Shown here in pieces: positions 1-7,938 of a stretch of 38,704 nucleotides of DNA. The stretch's first letter is position 1; each line of letters starts with the position of its first letter. Location: assembly GCA_013824615.1 (NCBI GenBank), contig PNOC01000033.1:1-38704 (forward strand), read 5' to 3'. Source of the stretch: Thermodesulfovibrio sp. Lineage in GTDB: Bacteria; Nitrospirota; Thermodesulfovibrionia; Thermodesulfovibrionales; UBA6898. The position numbers and the translations under genes are program-made. Under the pieces are notes generated by a model. The model was not told the DNA's origin, searched no databases, and saw nothing but the letters and a program-made list of their open reading frames with translations.

Positions 1-1
1 G

Positions 2-361
2 GTGGTGCTGATAAATTTCTGGGCGAGCTGGTGTCCGGAGTGTCTTGAAGAGATGCCGTCGCTCGATACACTTTATATGAAATTCAGAAAACAGGACCTT
101 GTCGTCCTCGGTATTACGTCCGACAGAATGAAAGAGCCGGTGCTGGAAGTCCTGAAAAAGGTACCGGTCACCTATCCCCTGCTTCCTGAGACAGGCGGAG
201 GCGTGTTTATCAGAAAATATACGGTGGTCGGCCTGCCTACAACGGTGCTTGTTGACCGCAGGGGGCTTATCGCCGAGAGGATTGTGGGGAGGACAGATTT
301 TGGTTCTGCTTCCTTTTTCAGAAAAATAGAGGACCTGCTTAATACCGGGAGGAGACCATGA
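2..361 (+). CDS. TlpA/ResA-like thiol-disulfide oxidoreductase, 5'-truncated by the window edge
   Basis: The visible 119 residues form most of a thioredoxin fold. The redox motif WCPEC lies about 10 residues in, after the typical FWASW lead, and the cis-proline segment GLPTTVLVD lies near residue 77. This places it with the TlpA/ResA/peroxiredoxin-like proteins, which reduce or exchange disulfides outside the cytoplasm, often on apocytochrome c. The first visible codon is GTG within the conserved strand, so the true start and any signal peptide or membrane anchor lie upstream of the window. The stop overlaps the ATG of the following lipoprotein by 4 bases (ATGA), so the two are translationally coupled. 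The family call is firm; the substrate is not known. Confidence 0.85.
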   Translation: MVLINFWASWCPECLEEMPSLDTLYMKFRKQDLVVLGITSDRMKEPVLEVLKKVPVTYPLLPETGGGVFIRKYTVVGLPTTVLVDRRGLIAERIVGRTDFGSASFFRKIEDLLNTGRRP

Positions 362-714
362 AGTTTTCGACGAGACTATTGTTCGTGTTGGTCAGTGCAG
401 CAATTTCTTTGGTCCTGTCTGCCTGCGGCCCGACCACCTTTATCATCAGCAAGGACAACCGGGCGTATTATCTCGGCAGAAAGAGCGAGAGCCTTCATAC
501 GATGCTCTGCAAAAGCGGGGACCTTGAACATATACTCTCTGAGACCATAATGCCGGACGACCTTAAAAAAGAGCTCTATCGCTTTAACTGCACAGAGGAA
601 CGGTCGAAGGAGAAGGTGATCTCCCTGTACCTCTTCCTGTCGCCGGAAGAGAAGGAGAACTTCAAGAGCATCTTTCGGGGGTATGGCTATACGATCAACT
701 ACGTGCCCTGCTGA
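358..714 (+). CDS. Small lipoprotein of unknown function
   Basis: A 118-aa protein with a clear lipoprotein signal: basic N-terminus (MKFSTR), a hydrophobic stretch and the lipobox LSAC with the acylated Cys at residue 23. The mature part is about 95 residues, charged, and contains three more cysteines (near residues 51, 78 and the C-terminal residue 118). I recognise no domain. Its start overlaps the stop of the upstream TlpA-like gene (ATGA), so the two are probably co-translated. The coupling and the cysteines make it a plausible partner of the thiol-disulfide protein, but that is inference from context only. Confidence 0.75.
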   Translation: MKFSTRLLFVLVSAAISLVLSACGPTTFIISKDNRAYYLGRKSESLHTMLCKSGDLEHILSETIMPDDLKKELYRFNCTEERSKEKVISLYLFLSPEEKENFKSIFRGYGYTINYVPC

Positions 715-724
715 GGGTAGAGAC

Positions 725-744
725 TTCTCCCCGGTCGGGGAGAA
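725..744 (+). terminator. Hairpin just after the lipoprotein gene
   Basis: A perfect 8-bp inverted repeat (TTCTCCCC / GGGGAGAA) with a 4-base loop starts 10 bases after the stop codon. It is placed like a transcription terminator but has no T-run on either strand, so it may be a weak terminator or only an mRNA 3'-end stabiliser. Confidence 0.4.
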
Positions 745-773
745 TAAAAAGAGTTTTCATATTAAAAAGGTTT

Positions 774-848
774 GTCATCCTCCGGCTTGACCGGGGGATC
801 CAGAATATGGACCGAAAAATGGATTCCCCGATCAAGTCGGGGAATGAC
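774..848. repeat. Palindromic interspersed repeat (imperfect inverted repeat, about 30-bp arms)
   Basis: The arms at 774-803 and 820-848 are near-perfect reverse complements (GTCATCCTCCGGCTTGACCG against CGATCAAGTCGGGGAATGAC), separated by 16 bases. The motif GTCATTCC..CTTG..GGAATCC resembles a short palindromic element scattered between genes in many Nitrospirota and Desulfobacterota genomes. A shorter copy of the same motif is at 4851-4873. It is non-coding and would fold into a long hairpin in RNA. Confidence 0.75.
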
Positions 849-981
849 CGTTTAACTTGTTGTATAAAAGTACGCCTCAGCTCGCGAAAAACGCGTGACG
901 CATCGATTTTATTGTACAATATCAGTATGTCAAAAACGTACGAGCAGAGAGATTACATTACTGTTTTTTCCGGGAGGTAAC

Positions 982-2241
982 ATGATGAAAAGTCGGAATA
1001 TGAGCCATTTTCTTGCGGCGGTTATTGGCACGGGTGTCTTACTCTTGAGTCCTGCTCTCGTGACAGCGGCCGAGAAAAAGCCTGCGGCTGCTGTTTACTG
1101 GATGAACGTGGCGACTGAGAATTTCAGCATGCCCGGGATGGAGGAGGGTGCGTCCGACGGCGGAGGTATGTTCGGAAGGATGGCAGGCATGCCCCAGTTC
1201 GGACCGAAGAAGAGCCTTCGCCTTGAACTGCTTTCTCCGCGTTCCCTTCCGGCTACACCTGAGGCCGGCCACGATATTCCCCCGGGACAGAAGATGGGCA
1301 GGCAGCTCCCCCTCGAAATTCCTGCCAGGGAGAAGGCTGCGCATGAGTATGATGAAAAAGCGGGAAAAATAGAAAAGCCGAAGATGCGGATGCTCATCTA
1401 CTGGGGCTGCGGCGAGACGATCGGCAAGGGGCAGCCGAAGATACTCGATACGGCGAATATGAGCATGACCGATTTCGGAAAGGCCATGTCAGGCCTGTCA
1501 GGCCGTGTCTCCTCTGCGCAGAATCCTCCAAGACCAAGGGCCGGCTGGAACTATGCCGAATGGCCGAATCGCACGAATTCAGCGCAGGTCCCTAAAGATA
1601 GTTCCTTGCTGGGGGATCATCTGGTCCATGGCAATTATACGCCGGACATAAAGTTCCAGGTGGGGGAGCATAACGATTTCATGGCACCGGTTGTTTTCAC
1701 TTCGGTGACCGGAAATCCGACAGAGAGCATACCGTTTGCCTGGAAGAAGATACCTGCTGCCAACGGGTACTTTGCGCAGGCCATCGGACACAATGAAAAA
1801 ACCGGAGAGACGATCTTCTGGACATCAAGTGCTGTAGCGGATACGGGCTTCGGACTGCTGGATTATCTACCGCCGGCAGATGTCAGGCGCTTAATCAAGG
1901 ACAAGGTGGTCATGACTCCCGAGACGACAAACTGTGCTGTCCCGAAAGGGATCTTCAGTGAGGCAAAGGGCGCTATGCTGCAGTTTATCGGTTACGGCGA
2001 CGAGCTGAACCTGGCCTATCCGCCCAGGCCGAAGGACCCGAAGGCGGAGTGGAACCCTGTCTGGACCCTGAAGCTCAGAAACAAATCAACCGGTTTCACC
2101 ACTCTCGGGTCCGACGATGGCAATGCGTCCCGCCGTTCTGAAAGACAGAGAAAGACCCAGCAGGAAGACCCGGGGGAGGAGCGGCAGCAGAAGGAAGAGG
2201 GCGGCGGACGTAAGGTGCTGAGGGGAATTTTCGGCTTCTGA
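982..2241 (+). CDS. Secreted protein of unknown function, 419 aa
   Basis: The start at 982 is chosen because GGGAGGTAA lies just upstream and the protein then opens with a normal signal peptide (MMKSRNMSHF, a hydrophobic core, then ALVTAAEKK). The mature protein begins with a conserved-looking block (AAAVYWMNVATENFSMPGM), followed by a Gly/Met-rich stretch, a central region with repeated W and P residues, and a short highly charged tail of about 35 residues rich in R, E, Q and K. It contains few cysteines and no catalytic motif that I recognise. Homologues of this type are annotated only as hypothetical. It stands alone: a repeat and a probable untranslated leader lie upstream, and a terminator-like hairpin follows. 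Likely periplasmic or outer-membrane associated; function unknown. Confidence 0.8.
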   Translation: MMKSRNMSHFLAAVIGTGVLLLSPALVTAAEKKPAAAVYWMNVATENFSMPGMEEGASDGGGMFGRMAGMPQFGPKKSLRLELLSPRSLPATPEAGHDIPPGQKMGRQLPLEIPAREKAAHEYDEKAGKIEKPKMRMLIYWGCGETIGKGQPKILDTANMSMTDFGKAMSGLSGRVSSAQNPPRPRAGWNYAEWPNRTNSAQVPKDSSLLGDHLVHGNYTPDIKFQVGEHNDFMAPVVFTSVTGNPTESIPFAWKKIPAANGYFAQAIGHNEKTGETIFWTSSAVADTGFGLLDYLPPADVRRLIKDKVVMTPETTNCAVPKGIFSEAKGAMLQFIGYGDELNLAYPPRPKDPKAEWNPVWTLKLRNKSTGFTTLGSDDGNASRRSERQRKTQQEDPGEERQQKEEGGGRKVLRGIFGF

Positions 2242-2295
2242 GCAGTTCGGGAAAGTTCTGGTTTGCCCTGACGTGGCCTGATTAATGTGAAGTTG

Positions 2296-2340
2296 CGGCG
2301 GATGCTGAGCTTATGCGCAGCATCCGCCGGTTTATTTATT
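2296..2340 (+). terminator. Rho-independent terminator between convergent genes
   Basis: A 12-bp perfect stem (2296-2307 with 2318-2329) and a 10-base loop are followed by TTTATTTATT. It lies 54 bases after the stop of the secreted-protein gene and abuts the end of the convergent nfnB gene, so it should end rightward transcripts and may also serve leftward ones. Confidence 0.75.
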
Positions 2341-3787
2341 CCCAGTCTGCTTCACCCTTAAGAAAGGCATTGATATCTGCCGCAGCGCGTTTGCCTGCTC
2401 CCATAGCGCTGATGACCGTGGCTGCCCCCGTGACCACGTCTCCTCCGGCCCAGACCCGCTTTTTCTTTGTGCGGCCTCTCTCCGTATCGGCAACTGCCGT
2501 ACCATACTTTGTCCTCTCAAGACCATCGGCGTCCACAAATACGATAGGGTTCGGGTTGGTACCCAGGGCCATAATCACCGTGTCCATCTCCATGACGAAC
2601 TCCGAGCCCTTGATTTCCACCGGTTTTCTTCTTCCGGAGGCATCCGGCTCTCCCAGTTCCATTTTGACGCACTTCAGCCCGGTTACTCTTCTCGTTTCAT
2701 CTCCGATGATTTCTACCGGGTTCGTCAGAAAGTTGAATATGACGCCTTCTTCTTCGGCATGATGCACTTCTTCCTGCCGGGCAGGCACCTCGTCTTTCGA
2801 CCGGCGGTAGACAATGTGGGCCTCACCCGGTGCTTCACCGGTCTGGGCCGCCTGCAGCGCAAGAAGGCGCTGGCTGCATCTGACTGCGTCCATCGCCACG
2901 TTGCCGGCGCCGACCACCGCCACCTTTCTGCCGATCCTGACCGGGGTATCATAGTCCGGGAACTGGTAGGCCTTCATCAGGTTGACGCGGGTAAGGAATT
3001 CGTTTGCAGACATAACGCCGTTGAGATTGATTCCGGGTATCCGCATGAAGGAAGGCAGTCCGGCACCGGTACCGAGAAATACCGCATCATATTCTTCGAG
3101 CAGCTCATTGAGGGTAAAAGAACGGCCGATGACATGGTCGGTCTTGAGGTCAATGCCCAGGCAGTCGACTGCATAGCTTATTTCGCCGTGGACCACTGCC
3201 TTGGGAAGCCTGAATTCGGGTATGCCGTAGATCAGCACGCCGCCCGGTCCGTGCAGAGACTCGAACATCGTGACCTGATGGCCTTCCCGGGCTGTATCAA
3301 CCGCACAGGTGATGCCGGCGGGGCCTGACCCCACCACCGCTATCTTCTTGCCGGTTGCGGGGGCCTTGACCAGCGGACAGCTCCGGTGTGACAGTTCATA
3401 GTCACCCACAAAACGCTCCAGCCTGCCGATGGCCACTGCCTCTCCTTTTTTGCCGAGGATGCAGCTTCCCTCGCACTGTACTTCCTGCGGACAGACCCGG
3501 CCGCAGATCGCCGGAAGATTGTTCTTCACCTTCATCCACTCGACCGCCTTGACCATATCTCCTTCCCGCAGCGCCTTGATGAACTGCGGGATCATAACAC
3601 CGACAGGACAGCCCTGCACGCATTTGGGGTCTTTGCACTGCAGGCAGCGTTCTGCCTCGGTGCGGGCGGTTTCCTCGGAATAGCCCAGGGCAACTTCCTC
3701 ATAATTGCCCCGCCGGACCAGCTGGTCCTGGTTCGGCATATCATGCCGCTTTATCTTCATCCGTTCGTGCGGTTTCAGCTCGGCCAT
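2336..3787 (-). CDS. nfnB: NADH-dependent reduced ferredoxin:NADP oxidoreductase, subunit B (NfnB; GltD/SudA-like)
   Basis: A 483-aa flavoprotein of the glutamate synthase small-subunit family. An N-terminal cysteine-rich Fe-S domain has CLQCKDPKCVQGCP and a later CGRVCPQEVQCEGSC. Two Rossmann folds follow: FAD (GSGPAGI, about residue 155) and NADPH (GAGNVAMDAVR, about 290). The C-terminus carries GGDVVTGAATVISAMGAGKRAA. The start at 3787 is chosen because its ATG overlaps the TAA of nfnA by one base and follows a purine-rich ribosome site; an upstream in-frame start would overlap nfnA by 40 bases. In NfnAB this subunit carries the bifurcating FAD and [4Fe-4S] clusters, coupling NADPH to NADH plus reduced ferredoxin. 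A glutamate synthase role is unlikely because no large subunit is nearby and the partner is NfnA-like. Confidence 0.9.
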   Translation of the reverse strand: MAELKPHERMKIKRHDMPNQDQLVRRGNYEEVALGYSEETARTEAERCLQCKDPKCVQGCPVGVMIPQFIKALREGDMVKAVEWMKVKNNLPAICGRVCPQEVQCEGSCILGKKGEAVAIGRLERFVGDYELSHRSCPLVKAPATGKKIAVVGSGPAGITCAVDTAREGHQVTMFESLHGPGGVLIYGIPEFRLPKAVVHGEISYAVDCLGIDLKTDHVIGRSFTLNELLEEYDAVFLGTGAGLPSFMRIPGINLNGVMSANEFLTRVNLMKAYQFPDYDTPVRIGRKVAVVGAGNVAMDAVRCSQRLLALQAAQTGEAPGEAHIVYRRSKDEVPARQEEVHHAEEEGVIFNFLTNPVEIIGDETRRVTGLKCVKMELGEPDASGRRKPVEIKGSEFVMEMDTVIMALGTNPNPIVFVDADGLERTKYGTAVADTERGRTKKKRVWAGGDVVTGAATVISAMGAGKRAAADINAFLKGEADWE

Positions 3788-4650
3788 TATTTTTCCCCCT
3801 TTGCCACGGCGTTTTCGAGTCTGCATTTGTGGTCGTAATGCTCGACCGCTTTTTTCTCTTCATCCTTATAAAACGACAGACGCGACAGGAGGTTGTCCCA
3901 ATCGACCTTGTGTCCGTTAAATTCAGGTCCGTCTACACAGACGAACTGTGCGCCGTCCTCCAGCAGCACCCTGCAGCCGCCGCACATCCCGGTCCCGTCG
4001 ATCATGATGGTGTTGAGGCTTACTATGGTGGGGACTTCGTAGGGTTTCGTGGCGAGGGTCACAAATTTCATCATGATCGCCGGTCCGATGGCCCAGACCT
4101 TTGCAATCTTCTGATCCTTGTTGTCAAGTATCTCTTTCAGTGGTTCAGTCACGAGAGCCTTGCGGCCGTGTGAGCCGTCGTCCGTGCAGATGATCAGCTC
4201 GTCCGAGACCGCCCGCATCTTCTCTTCCCAGAAGAGAAGGCTCTTGTTGCGCGCCCCGATGATGGAAATGACTTTATTGCCGGCCTGTTTCAGCGCCCGG
4301 GCTATGGGATAAATCGGGGCAATGCCGACTCCGCCGCCCATGCAGATGACGGTGCCGAAGTTTTCTATCTCGGTGGGGTGGCCCAAAGGCCCGGCAAACG
4401 AGGCAACGCTGTCGCCTGCGTTCATCTTTCCGAGCTGTATAGTCGATTTGCCCAGCTCCTGGAAGATGATGGTTATGGTCCCCCGGTCGCGGTCGAAGTC
4501 CGCGATAGTCAGAGGGATCCTTTCCCCGAACTCGTCAATGCGCACAATGATGAACTGGCCTGCCGCCGCTCTGCGGGCTACGTGCGGGGCCTCGATATCC
4601 ATGAGTTTTACTACATCACTGAGGACTTCCTTGCTGAGTATCCTGTACAT
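3787..4650 (-). CDS. nfnA: NADH-dependent reduced ferredoxin:NADP oxidoreductase, subunit A (NfnA; SudB-like)
   Basis: A 287-aa member of the ferredoxin-NADP reductase family. An N-terminal FAD-binding barrel (residues about 1-100, with the flavin motif IPLTIAD) is followed by an NAD-binding domain beginning CMGGGVGIAPIYPIARAL. A C-terminal [2Fe-2S] segment carries CGGCRV and FVCVDGPEFNGHKVDW. These are the hallmarks of NfnA and of the SudB subunit of sulfide dehydrogenase. It lies directly before nfnB with a one-base overlap, as expected for an obligate heterodimer. A GGAGGTAAC ribosome site precedes the start. The complex is cytoplasmic and interconverts NADH, NADPH and reduced ferredoxin. 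The divergent NuoEFG-like operon beside it would draw on the same pools. Confidence 0.9.
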   Translation of the reverse strand: MYRILSKEVLSDVVKLMDIEAPHVARRAAAGQFIIVRIDEFGERIPLTIADFDRDRGTITIIFQELGKSTIQLGKMNAGDSVASFAGPLGHPTEIENFGTVICMGGGVGIAPIYPIARALKQAGNKVISIIGARNKSLLFWEEKMRAVSDELIICTDDGSHGRKALVTEPLKEILDNKDQKIAKVWAIGPAIMMKFVTLATKPYEVPTIVSLNTIMIDGTGMCGGCRVLLEDGAQFVCVDGPEFNGHKVDWDNLLSRLSFYKDEEKKAVEHYDHKCRLENAVAKGEK

Positions 4651-5099
4651 CGTGTTACCTCCGGTATTTATGGTTAACTATAATATACTGATATGAACGC
4701 ATTAAATAAATTAATATTATCATACCCGTATTTATTTATCTATAATTATAACCGGAATCCGGCCCCGGATTTCTCCTGAGCAGTGCTACAACAGCCTGCA
4801 ATCTCATTCCCTGCCTTGTTCATGTTCACGGCGCCGGGCTTCCCTTTTCAGTCATTCCGGCTTGTCCGGAATCTTCGCAGCGCACTTCATGAAGACTAAC
4901 GGCGTTTATAAGCTAATAAGCGCGGCCTTTATAAAGTAATAAGATAATAAAATAACAAAACCGGAAAAAAGTGTGTTACGGTATATTTCCTTAAAACTGG
5001 GTATCGGTTTCATCCGGTTGGAAGGCGGTGAGCGTGCCGCAGGGACCTTAAATGTGGATATCTGCAACGCCCGGAATAAAGATTCCTTGAGGTGAACCA
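4651..5099. other. Divergent intergenic region, 449 bp
   Basis: No gene is visible. The first 100 bases are very AT-rich and must hold the leftward nfnA promoter. Bases 4910-4970 are also AT-rich, with repeated TAATAAG-like words, and probably hold the rightward operon's promoter; I cannot assign -35/-10 boxes with confidence. The 4980-5099 leader is GC-richer and could be structured, but I do not recognise a riboswitch. A short palindromic repeat is at 4851-4873. Confidence 0.6.
4851..4873. repeat. Short copy of the GTCATTCCGG...CCGGAATC palindromic repeat
   Basis: A perfect 7-bp stem (ATTCCGG / CCGGAAT) around a CTTGT loop, preceded by GTC. It matches the core of the longer repeat at 774-848, which points to a dispersed element family. 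Confidence 0.55.
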
Positions 5100-5585
5100 A
5101 TGAAGGTTGAAGAACTGAACGTTGATCAGGTGATCGGGAAAGTCGGGAAAATCCTGAGTGAACAGGACCGGAAGAAGGGTGTGCTCATGCATACCTTTCA
5201 GAAGATACAGGAAGACTATGGGTATCTGCCCGAAGATGTCCTGGGCCAGCTTGCAAAAAAACTTTCACTTCCCCTTGCCGAAGTATACAGTGTTGCCAGT
5301 TTCTACAAGCAGTTTCATTTCACCCCCCGGGGCAAGAAGGTTGTCCGGGTCTGCATGGGGACTGCCTGCCACGTCAGAGGTGCCAAGAAAGTCCTTGATG
5401 CCCTGCAGAATGAATTCGGCGTCCGCGACGGGGAGACAACCCCTGACCTCGCCATGACCCTTGAGACGGTCGGGTGCGTCGGATGCTGCGGACTTGCACC
5501 GGTAGCGACGGTGAATGATGACGTGATCGGCGACATCAACAAGAAGAAGCTGAACGACCTGATCCAGTCGGTGAAAGAGGAATAA
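5100..5585 (+). CDS. nuoE: NuoE/HydC-like [2Fe-2S] thioredoxin-fold subunit
   Basis: A 161-aa protein of the NADH dehydrogenase 24-kDa subunit family. An N-terminal helical bundle (GVLMHTFQKIQEDYGYLPEDV) is followed by a thioredoxin-like fold. The four cluster ligands have the family spacing: C-x4-C in CMGTAC (about residue 85) and C-x3-C in CVGCC (about residue 125). It carries a [2Fe-2S] cluster and partners the NuoF-like flavoprotein encoded 4 bases downstream. The start has GAGGTGA in front. The same pair feeds electrons from NADH in complex I, bifurcating hydrogenases (HydC/HndA) and NAD-linked formate dehydrogenases, so the subunit alone does not tell the final acceptor. Confidence 0.92.
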   Translation: MKVEELNVDQVIGKVGKILSEQDRKKGVLMHTFQKIQEDYGYLPEDVLGQLAKKLSLPLAEVYSVASFYKQFHFTPRGKKVVRVCMGTACHVRGAKKVLDALQNEFGVRDGETTPDLAMTLETVGCVGCCGLAPVATVNDDVIGDINKKKLNDLIQSVKEE

Positions 5586-5589
5586 TCAT

Positions 5590-7929
5590 ATGACGAGACT
5601 GAACAACATAATCGATCTGAAAAGTCTGAGAGGGCAGTTGAAGGAGGATACCTTCAACGCCGAAAAAAACAGGGTGCGGGTCTGCTGCGGGACTGCCTGC
5701 CTCGCCTCCGGTTCAAAAAAACTGGTTGCTGACCTTGAGGAAGAGTCCACGAGAAGAGGGATCGACCTTGAAATAGTCAAGACCGGCTGCCAGGGGCTCT
5801 GCCAAAAGGGACCCGTGATGAAAGTCGAGCCGCACGGCTTCTTCTATCAGAAGGTCAAGGGCTCGGATGCAAAAGATCTGATAGCCCATACCTTTTCGGT
5901 CGGAAAGTCCCTCAGGTCGCTGCTCTACCGTGATTCGTACATGAGCGATCCGGTTGAAGAGGTCGAAAACGTTCCCTTTTACAAAAAGCAGCTCAGGATT
6001 GCCCTGCGAAATAATGGCCTGGTCGATCCGAATAACATTCTGCACTATATTGCCGTCGGCGGGTACAGTGCGGCCGAAAAGATGTTCGGCACGATGACGT
6101 CTGATGACGTAATGCATGAGATTGACCATGCCAACCTCAGGGGTCGCGGGGGTGCCGGTTTCCCTGCAGGCAAAAAATGGGCACATACCAACAAATCACC
6201 TGAGAAGACCCGGTTCGTGATAGCCAACGGAGATGAAGGTGATCCCGGCGCATTCATGGACCGGGCGATCATGGAAGGAGATCCTCACAGCCTCCTGGAG
6301 GGTATGCTTATCTGCGCGTATGCACTGAAGGCCCGCTACGGGTTTATCTACGTGCGCCACGAGTACCCGCTGGCGGTGCAGAATCTCAAGACTGCCATCA
6401 AACAGGCTGAAGATATGGGCCTGCTTGGAGAAAATATCCTCGGCACCGGCTTTGACTTTATCGTTGATGTCCGCGAGGGCGCCGGCGCTTTTGTCTGCGG
6501 TGAGTCGACGGCCCTGGTGGCCTCGATCGAAGGAGACCGGGGCTTTCCGAGACCCCGGCCGCCAAGGCTTTCGGAGGTGGGGGGCGGTCTCTGGGGTTAT
6601 CCGAGCAACCTCAATAATATCGAGACGTATGCCTGCATGCCTCCGATCATCGAGAAGGGCGCTGACTGGTTTCTGGGTATCGGCACCCAGACCTCTCCGG
6701 GGACCAAGGTCTTTGCCGTGACCGGCAAGGTGAAGAATACCGGCCTCGTCGAGGTCCCGATGGGCACTACCCTGCGGGAGATCATCTATGACATCGGCGG
6801 CGGTATCCTCGGGGACAAGACCTTCAAGGCAGTCCAGACCGGAGGGCCTTCGGGCGGCTGTCTTCCCGCCAGCCAACTCGACCTGCCGGTCGATTTTGAC
6901 TCGCTCTACCGTGTTGGTTCGATGATGGGCTCAGGCGGTATGGTTGTGCTTGATGAGGAGACCTGCATGGTCGATGTGGCAAAGTACTTCCTGTCGTTTA
7001 CCGAGTCTGAATCCTGCGGCAAGTGTCCGCCCTGCAGGATAGGTACGCCGCAGATGCTCAGGATCCTCGAGCGGATCACGGAGGGACAGGGGCAGCCGGG
7101 AGACATCGACCGCCTGATTGACCTGGGGAAGATGATCCAGAAGGGCTCCCTCTGCGGTCTGGGACAGAGTGCGCCTAATCCCGTGTTGAGTACGATAAAA
7201 TATTTCAGGCATGAATACGAAGAACATATATATGACAACTACTGCCGGTCGAATGTATGCAGCGGCACCGGGGTCTTTCTCATCAACCAGCCGGAGTGTA
7301 TCCGTTGCGGACTCTGTAAAGCTGCGTGTGCCTTCGGTGCGGTGACCGAGACCCGGGATATTTATGCCATCGACCGTCAGTACTGCACAAAGTGCAAGGC
7401 CTGCTATAGCGCATGCCCGGTCGGTGCGGTAAAGATCAGGAAGCAGAGCGTGGTGAAGCTCGAGGAACAGTTCGGGATTCCTTCTGATAAATTAGAGGTT
7501 CTTGAAAGGAGGGCTAAGATGACACTCAAGGATGTGATAGCATCAAAACCGATGAAGGTGCTTACCTGCAAGAAGGACTGCAAGCTTGCAGATGCGGTGA
7601 CGATCATGGACGGCAACAACGTAGGATCGCTGCTGATTGTCGATGACGAGGAGAAGCTGATAGGCATATTCACGGAAAGAGACATTATGCACTGCTTCGC
7701 AAAAAAGGTGGCGATGAATGAAGAGCTGATGGGCAAGGTCATGACCCCAAAGCCGACGACGCTGGATTCAGCCGTTGATATTGCCATAGCGGTTCAGCTG
7801 ATGTCCGAGAAGAAGATCAGGCATCTGCCGGTGACTGAGGATGAAAAGGTCATTGGCATGATCTCATACCGGGACCTTGTCTCGTATCTTCTCCCTGAAG
7901 TCATCTATATGGCAGAGGACATGTATTAG
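5590..7929 (+). CDS. nuoF: NuoF/HydB-like NADH-binding flavoprotein with C-terminal 2[4Fe-4S] and a fused CBS pair
   Basis: A 779-aa multidomain redox protein. In order: an N-terminal thioredoxin-like [2Fe-2S] domain (CCGTAC at about 32, CQGLC at about 67); the FMN/NADH domain (RGRGGAGFPAG near 184, GEST region near 300); an SLBB domain; the NuoF [4Fe-4S] motif SCGKCPPCRIGT near 475 with its fourth Cys near 523; two ferredoxin clusters (CIRCGLCKAAC at 570 and CTKCKACYSACP at 599); and a tandem CBS module from about 644 to the end. Up to residue 640 this is the layout of HydB/HndC of bifurcating enzymes. The CBS pair, which in other proteins binds adenine nucleotides, is an uncommon addition and suggests control by energy charge. 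A strong Shine-Dalgarno and ATG sit exactly at the CBS boundary. It lies in one operon with its NuoE-like, ferredoxin and NuoG-like partners. Confidence 0.92.
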   Translation: MTRLNNIIDLKSLRGQLKEDTFNAEKNRVRVCCGTACLASGSKKLVADLEEESTRRGIDLEIVKTGCQGLCQKGPVMKVEPHGFFYQKVKGSDAKDLIAHTFSVGKSLRSLLYRDSYMSDPVEEVENVPFYKKQLRIALRNNGLVDPNNILHYIAVGGYSAAEKMFGTMTSDDVMHEIDHANLRGRGGAGFPAGKKWAHTNKSPEKTRFVIANGDEGDPGAFMDRAIMEGDPHSLLEGMLICAYALKARYGFIYVRHEYPLAVQNLKTAIKQAEDMGLLGENILGTGFDFIVDVREGAGAFVCGESTALVASIEGDRGFPRPRPPRLSEVGGGLWGYPSNLNNIETYACMPPIIEKGADWFLGIGTQTSPGTKVFAVTGKVKNTGLVEVPMGTTLREIIYDIGGGILGDKTFKAVQTGGPSGGCLPASQLDLPVDFDSLYRVGSMMGSGGMVVLDEETCMVDVAKYFLSFTESESCGKCPPCRIGTPQMLRILERITEGQGQPGDIDRLIDLGKMIQKGSLCGLGQSAPNPVLSTIKYFRHEYEEHIYDNYCRSNVCSGTGVFLINQPECIRCGLCKAACAFGAVTETRDIYAIDRQYCTKCKACYSACPVGAVKIRKQSVVKLEEQFGIPSDKLEVLERRAKMTLKDVIASKPMKVLTCKKDCKLADAVTIMDGNNVGSLLIVDDEEKLIGIFTERDIMHCFAKKVAMNEELMGKVMTPKPTTLDSAVDIAIAVQLMSEKKIRHLPVTEDEKVIGMISYRDLVSYLLPEVIYMAEDMY
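7507..7521 (+). promoter_or_regulatory. Internal Shine-Dalgarno and in-frame ATG at the CBS-domain boundary
   Basis: Inside the nuoF-like gene, AGGAGG (7507-7512) stands 6 bases before an in-frame ATG (7519). Starting there would give a 136-aa stand-alone CBS-pair protein (MTLKDVIASKPM...) ending at 7929. The site sits exactly where the domain begins, so internal initiation, or a recent gene fusion that left the old ribosome site, is plausible. Not proven. Confidence 0.45.
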
Positions 7930-7938
7930 AGGTAAGCC

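Noticed and set aside
2336-3787. Glutamate synthase small subunit GltD
   Set aside because: No glutamate synthase large subunit is adjacent, and the gene is coupled to an NfnA/SudB-type reductase, which fits NfnB.
4980-5099. Riboswitch in the leader of the NuoE-like gene
   Set aside because: The leader is GC-rich and could fold, but it matches no riboswitch consensus I know and has no terminator or anti-terminator pair.
6196-6876. Leftward frame of 226 codons inside the NuoF-like gene
   Set aside because: Antisense to the FMN/NADH domain; low-quality, Arg/His/Pro-rich sequence typical of a shadow frame.
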